Assembly (NCBI GenBank): GCA_017880705.1
Contig: JADGRS010000173.1
Coordinates: 1-6,789, forward strand
Direction of reading: 5' to 3'
DNA from: Burkholderiales bacterium
Lineage (GTDB): Bacteria; Pseudomonadota; Gammaproteobacteria; Burkholderiales; Usitatibacteraceae
Length of the DNA: 6,789 bases
The position numbers and the translations under genes are program-made. Below the pieces are notes generated by a model that had not been told where the DNA came from, searched no databases, and was given only the letters and a program-made list of their open reading frames with translations. Below, piece after piece: positions 5,871-6,789 of this stretch. Each line of letters opens with the position of its first letter. Position 1 is the first letter of the stretch.

Positions 5871-6789
5871 TCACTCGTCCGTCTGCTCGTTCTTCAACGA
5901 GTAGTCGTTCTGTGCCGAAACGAGGCCTCGCGTGAATTCCGCAAATGCGTCCTCGGGCAGCAGCAGCCCTTCCGTCATCATGTCGTTCACCGCGTTCAGG
6001 CGAATGTAGTAGTAGCGGGAAAAGCTGCCGTAGAGCTCCGCGACCGAGGGGCGGGGATCTCCAGCCGCGGCGCGGTCCGCGGCCGTCTTGGTGAACGGGA
6101 TCATCTGGCCGGAGCCTTCGCATCCGTCCGGGCCGTCGTTCACCGCGGCGCGCAGCGACCAACCGGTGTAGGTCGCGAGCGGAACCCTCACGTCCAGGAT
6201 GCGGATGCCGGCGATGTCGTTGCCGTCGCTATCGGTCTTCGGGATGAACGTCGGATAGATCGTGCCGTTGTTCGGATTGTCGAAGAAGGGCGGCGTCCAA
6301 GCGGGCGGGTTGATGGTCATCACGCCCTGGTCGAACTGCGGGCCGTAGTTCCAGCGATAGCGCGTGGTCTTCAACCCCGTGTACTGCACGCCGGGAATCG
6401 TCGGGAAGCCCATGCCGCTTTGCGGCATCGGGGGCACCAGCGTGCCGTCGGCGAACTTCGGAACCGCGCTCGCCGGAGGCGGCGTGCCGCTCGTGACCCA
6501 CGCATCCATCGCGAGCCACAGCGCGCGCATCGTCGGAAAGACGTTGAGCGGGTTGCCGAGTTGCTGGCATACGCCCTTGCTCGCGCCGTTTCCCACGCCG
6601 TGCTGGTGGCTGGAGATGAAGTACCAGCGCGACATCGGGTGGTCGGTCAGGTCGACCGTGCCCTTCGTATCGGTGTGGAACAGCGAGGCGCCCTTCACCC
6701 AGTACTCGTTGGCGGAATAGACCTCCATTCCCACGGGACAGGTATTCGTCGCCGTGCAGCGGTCATAGCGGCCCGCGGTCTTGCCTGTG
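5871..6789 (-). CDS. Alpha/beta hydrolase domain-containing protein (Abhydrolase_10-like), N-terminus outside window
   Basis: Only the C-terminal 305 residues are visible; the frame is open to the right edge. Patterns I recall from the family labelled 'alpha/beta hydrolase domain' are present: RCTATNTCP (fragment residues 10-18), SANEYWVKGASLFHTDTKGTVDL (25-47), the RWYFISSHQHGVG block with His61/His63 (54-66), a CQ..NPL segment (74-81), LATYTGWSLR (204-213), IPFTKTAADRAAAGDPRPS (230-248) and LLLPEDA (275-281). The His block is the likely site of the catalytic histidine. The nucleophile serine would be upstream and is not seen. Such proteins are often exported, but no signal peptide can be judged here, and the substrate is unknown. 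The GTG at 6734 is internal, since family sequence continues upstream of it. It is cut off from the ccm operon by a terminator, so a functional link is not indicated. Confidence 0.72.
   Translation of the reverse strand, partial: TGKTAGRYDRCTATNTCPVGMEVYSANEYWVKGASLFHTDTKGTVDLTDHPMSRWYFISSHQHGVGNGASKGVCQQLGNPLNVFPTMRALWLAMDAWVTSGTPPPASAVPKFADGTLVPPMPQSGMGFPTIPGVQYTGLKTTRYRWNYGPQFDQGVMTINPPAWTPPFFDNPNNGTIYPTFIPKTDSDGNDIAGIRILDVRVPLATYTGWSLRAAVNDGPDGCEGSGQMIPFTKTAADRAAAGDPRPSVAELYGSFSRYYYIRLNAVNDMMTEGLLLPEDAFAEFTRGLVSAQNDYSLKNEQTDE

Noticed and set aside
5734..6162. 143-codon N-terminal extension of the ccmI frame
   Set aside because: It would read through the terminator and out of frame through the hydrolase gene. 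The ATG at 5733 begins exactly at the family-like membrane helix.
6732..6734. GTG as the start of the hydrolase
   Set aside because: The frame stays open to the window edge, and the upstream residues (YDRCTATNTCP) look like part of the same family, so the gene is truncated by the window, not started here.

Overview
The window is GC-rich, and its third codon positions are mostly G or C. It carries one tightly packed minus-strand operon for System I cytochrome c maturation (Ccm), plus the 3' part of an unrelated upstream gene on the same strand. The proteins closely resemble the proteobacterial Ccm set: the CcmF and CcmC tryptophan-rich motifs, the CcmE HDENY heme site and the CcmA ATPase. The sequence style and the long two-domain CcmI suggest a beta- or gammaproteobacterium. 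I infer this from protein resemblance only; no rRNA or marker gene is present.

Layout, read in the direction of transcription (right to left). (1) 6789-5871: C-terminal 305 residues of a protein with the hallmarks of the 'alpha/beta hydrolase domain' (Abhydrolase_10-type) family; its N-terminus lies outside the window. (2) 5870-5734: intergenic region of 137 bases with a GC hairpin, a strong intrinsic terminator for the hydrolase, an FNR/CRP-type inverted repeat and a TATACT -10-like element in front of the ccm operon. (3) 5733-1: ccmI, ccmA, ccmB, ccmC, ccmD, ccmE and ccmF. Successive genes overlap or lie within 2 bases of each other. ccmF runs off the left edge at codon 631, about 20-30 codons before its expected end. 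ccmG and ccmH would be expected just beyond that edge but cannot be seen.

Function: the CcmAB ATP-binding cassette module, with CcmC and CcmD, loads heme onto the periplasmic chaperone CcmE and releases holo-CcmE. CcmF, working with CcmI (and normally CcmH), transfers the heme to CXXCH motifs of apocytochromes c. The notable architectural point is that ccmI comes first rather than last, directly behind the promoter. The notable regulatory candidate is a 9-of-10 match to the FNR-family consensus upstream of the operon. I found no mobile element, CRISPR array, tRNA, rRNA or evidence of a previously undescribed system. The many long plus-strand open frames are GC-driven antisense shadows of the ccm genes.
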